A stretch of DNA of 64,000 bases from Bacillus luti (GTDB lineage: Bacteria; Bacillota; Bacilli; Bacillales; Bacillaceae_G), in NCBI RefSeq assembly GCF_001884105.1, contig NZ_MACI01000095.1, positions 62,001 to 126,000 on the forward strand. The letters run 5' to 3'. A program made the translations under genes and the position numbers. Every line of letters starts with the position of its first letter. Positions within the stretch are counted from its first letter, which is position 1. The notes beneath the pieces were generated by a model. The model was not told the DNA's origin, searched no databases, and was given only the letters and a program-made list of their open reading frames with translations. Below are positions 63,750 to 64,000 of the stretch, in pieces.

Positions 63750-63758
63750 TGATATAAT
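63750..63758 (+). promoter_or_regulatory. Extended minus-10 promoter of the signal peptidase gene
   Basis: TTTGATATAATAC contains TGATATAAT, a perfect extended minus-10, about 35 bases before the start codon. No clear minus-35 is present. Confidence 0.6.
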
Positions 63759-63792
63759 ACGAGCAGCTTACATAACCGTGGAGGGGAAATAC

Positions 63793-64000
63793 ATGAAGAA
63801 AGAAAAGAGTTCACTTTGGGAATGGATCAAGGCAATTTTGATTGCTGTTGTATTAGCGGGCGTTATTAGACAGTTTTTCTTTGCACCAATTCTCGTAGAT
63901 GGAGTATCGATGGCATCTACTTTACACGATCGTGATCGAATGATTGTCAATAAAATTGGTTATCACATAGGAGATCCGAAACGATTTGACATTATCGTAT
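63793..64000 (+). CDS. sipS: Type I signal peptidase, N-terminal part
   Basis: The gene runs off the window; 69 residues are visible. A short cytoplasmic tail is followed by one membrane helix (about residues 10-30, IKAILIAVVLAGVIRQF) and the catalytic serine in VDGVSMASTL. This is the Gram-positive SipS type that removes signal peptides from secreted pre-proteins. The lysine of the dyad would lie past the window edge. The symbol is generic, because B. cereus-group genomes have several paralogues. Confidence 0.9.
   Translation, partial: MKKEKSSLWEWIKAILIAVVLAGVIRQFFFAPILVDGVSMASTLHDRDRMIVNKIGYHIGDPKRFDIIV

Overview
The window is a low-G+C Firmicute chromosome segment of the Bacillus cereus group (anthracis/cereus/thuringiensis type). 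That assignment is inferred from gene order matching the Bacillus ylm-divIVA-ileS-lspA-pyr-ylo-fapR-smc-ffh-rplS core, from protein sequences that resemble but differ from their B. subtilis counterparts, and from the presence of spoVM. The content is overwhelmingly conserved housekeeping DNA. I see no rRNA, tRNA, insertion sequence, prophage or CRISPR array, and nothing that looks like a wholly new system.

Layout: (1) 1-3281, end of the division cluster: ylmD (cut by the window edge), ylmE, sepF, ylmG, ylmH, divIVA. (2) 3284-8374, ileS behind an isoleucine T-box, then a ylyA-like RNA polymerase-binding protein gene, lspA and an RluD-family pseudouridine synthase gene. (3) 8377-20260, the pyrimidine operon pyrR-pyrP-pyrB-pyrC-pyrAA-pyrAB-pyrK-pyrD-pyrF-pyrE, with three PyrR-type attenuators (before pyrR, pyrP and pyrB) and mostly overlapping downstream genes. 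(4) 20259-25026, an accessory stretch mostly on the minus strand: HAD phosphatase, two small membrane proteins, a large transporter, a DinB-like protein and an M24 aminopeptidase. (5) 25352-29890, rqcH diverging from a Ca2+ P-type ATPase gene. (6) 29990-45010, yicC family gene, remA, gmk, rpoZ, coaBC, priA, def, fmt, rsmB, rlmN, prpC, prkC, rsgA, rpe, thiN. (7) 45077-47856, the 26-codon spoVM, rpmB on the opposite strand, and the Asp23-family/fatty-acid-kinase pair. (8) 48148-54666, recG, then fatty-acid synthesis fapR-plsX-fabD-fabG-acpP under a FapR-type operator, then rnc. (9) 54814-61215, smc and the signal-recognition-particle genes ftsY, ylxM, ffh. (10) 61316-64000, rpsP, khpA, rimM, trmD, rplS and the start of a type I signal peptidase gene.

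How they work together: most blocks serve growth-coupled functions (UMP synthesis, translation initiation and decoding, ribosome assembly, membrane lipid synthesis, protein targeting, chromosome segregation, septum placement). Their control is visible as RNA leaders (T-box, PyrR attenuators, a probable L19 leader), one clear DNA operator (FapR) and several good sigma-A promoters. Sporulation and germination functions are interleaved (spoVM, prkC, ylyA). Start sites were chosen from ribosome-binding-site spacing and family length, and in many genes lie downstream of the longest open frame.
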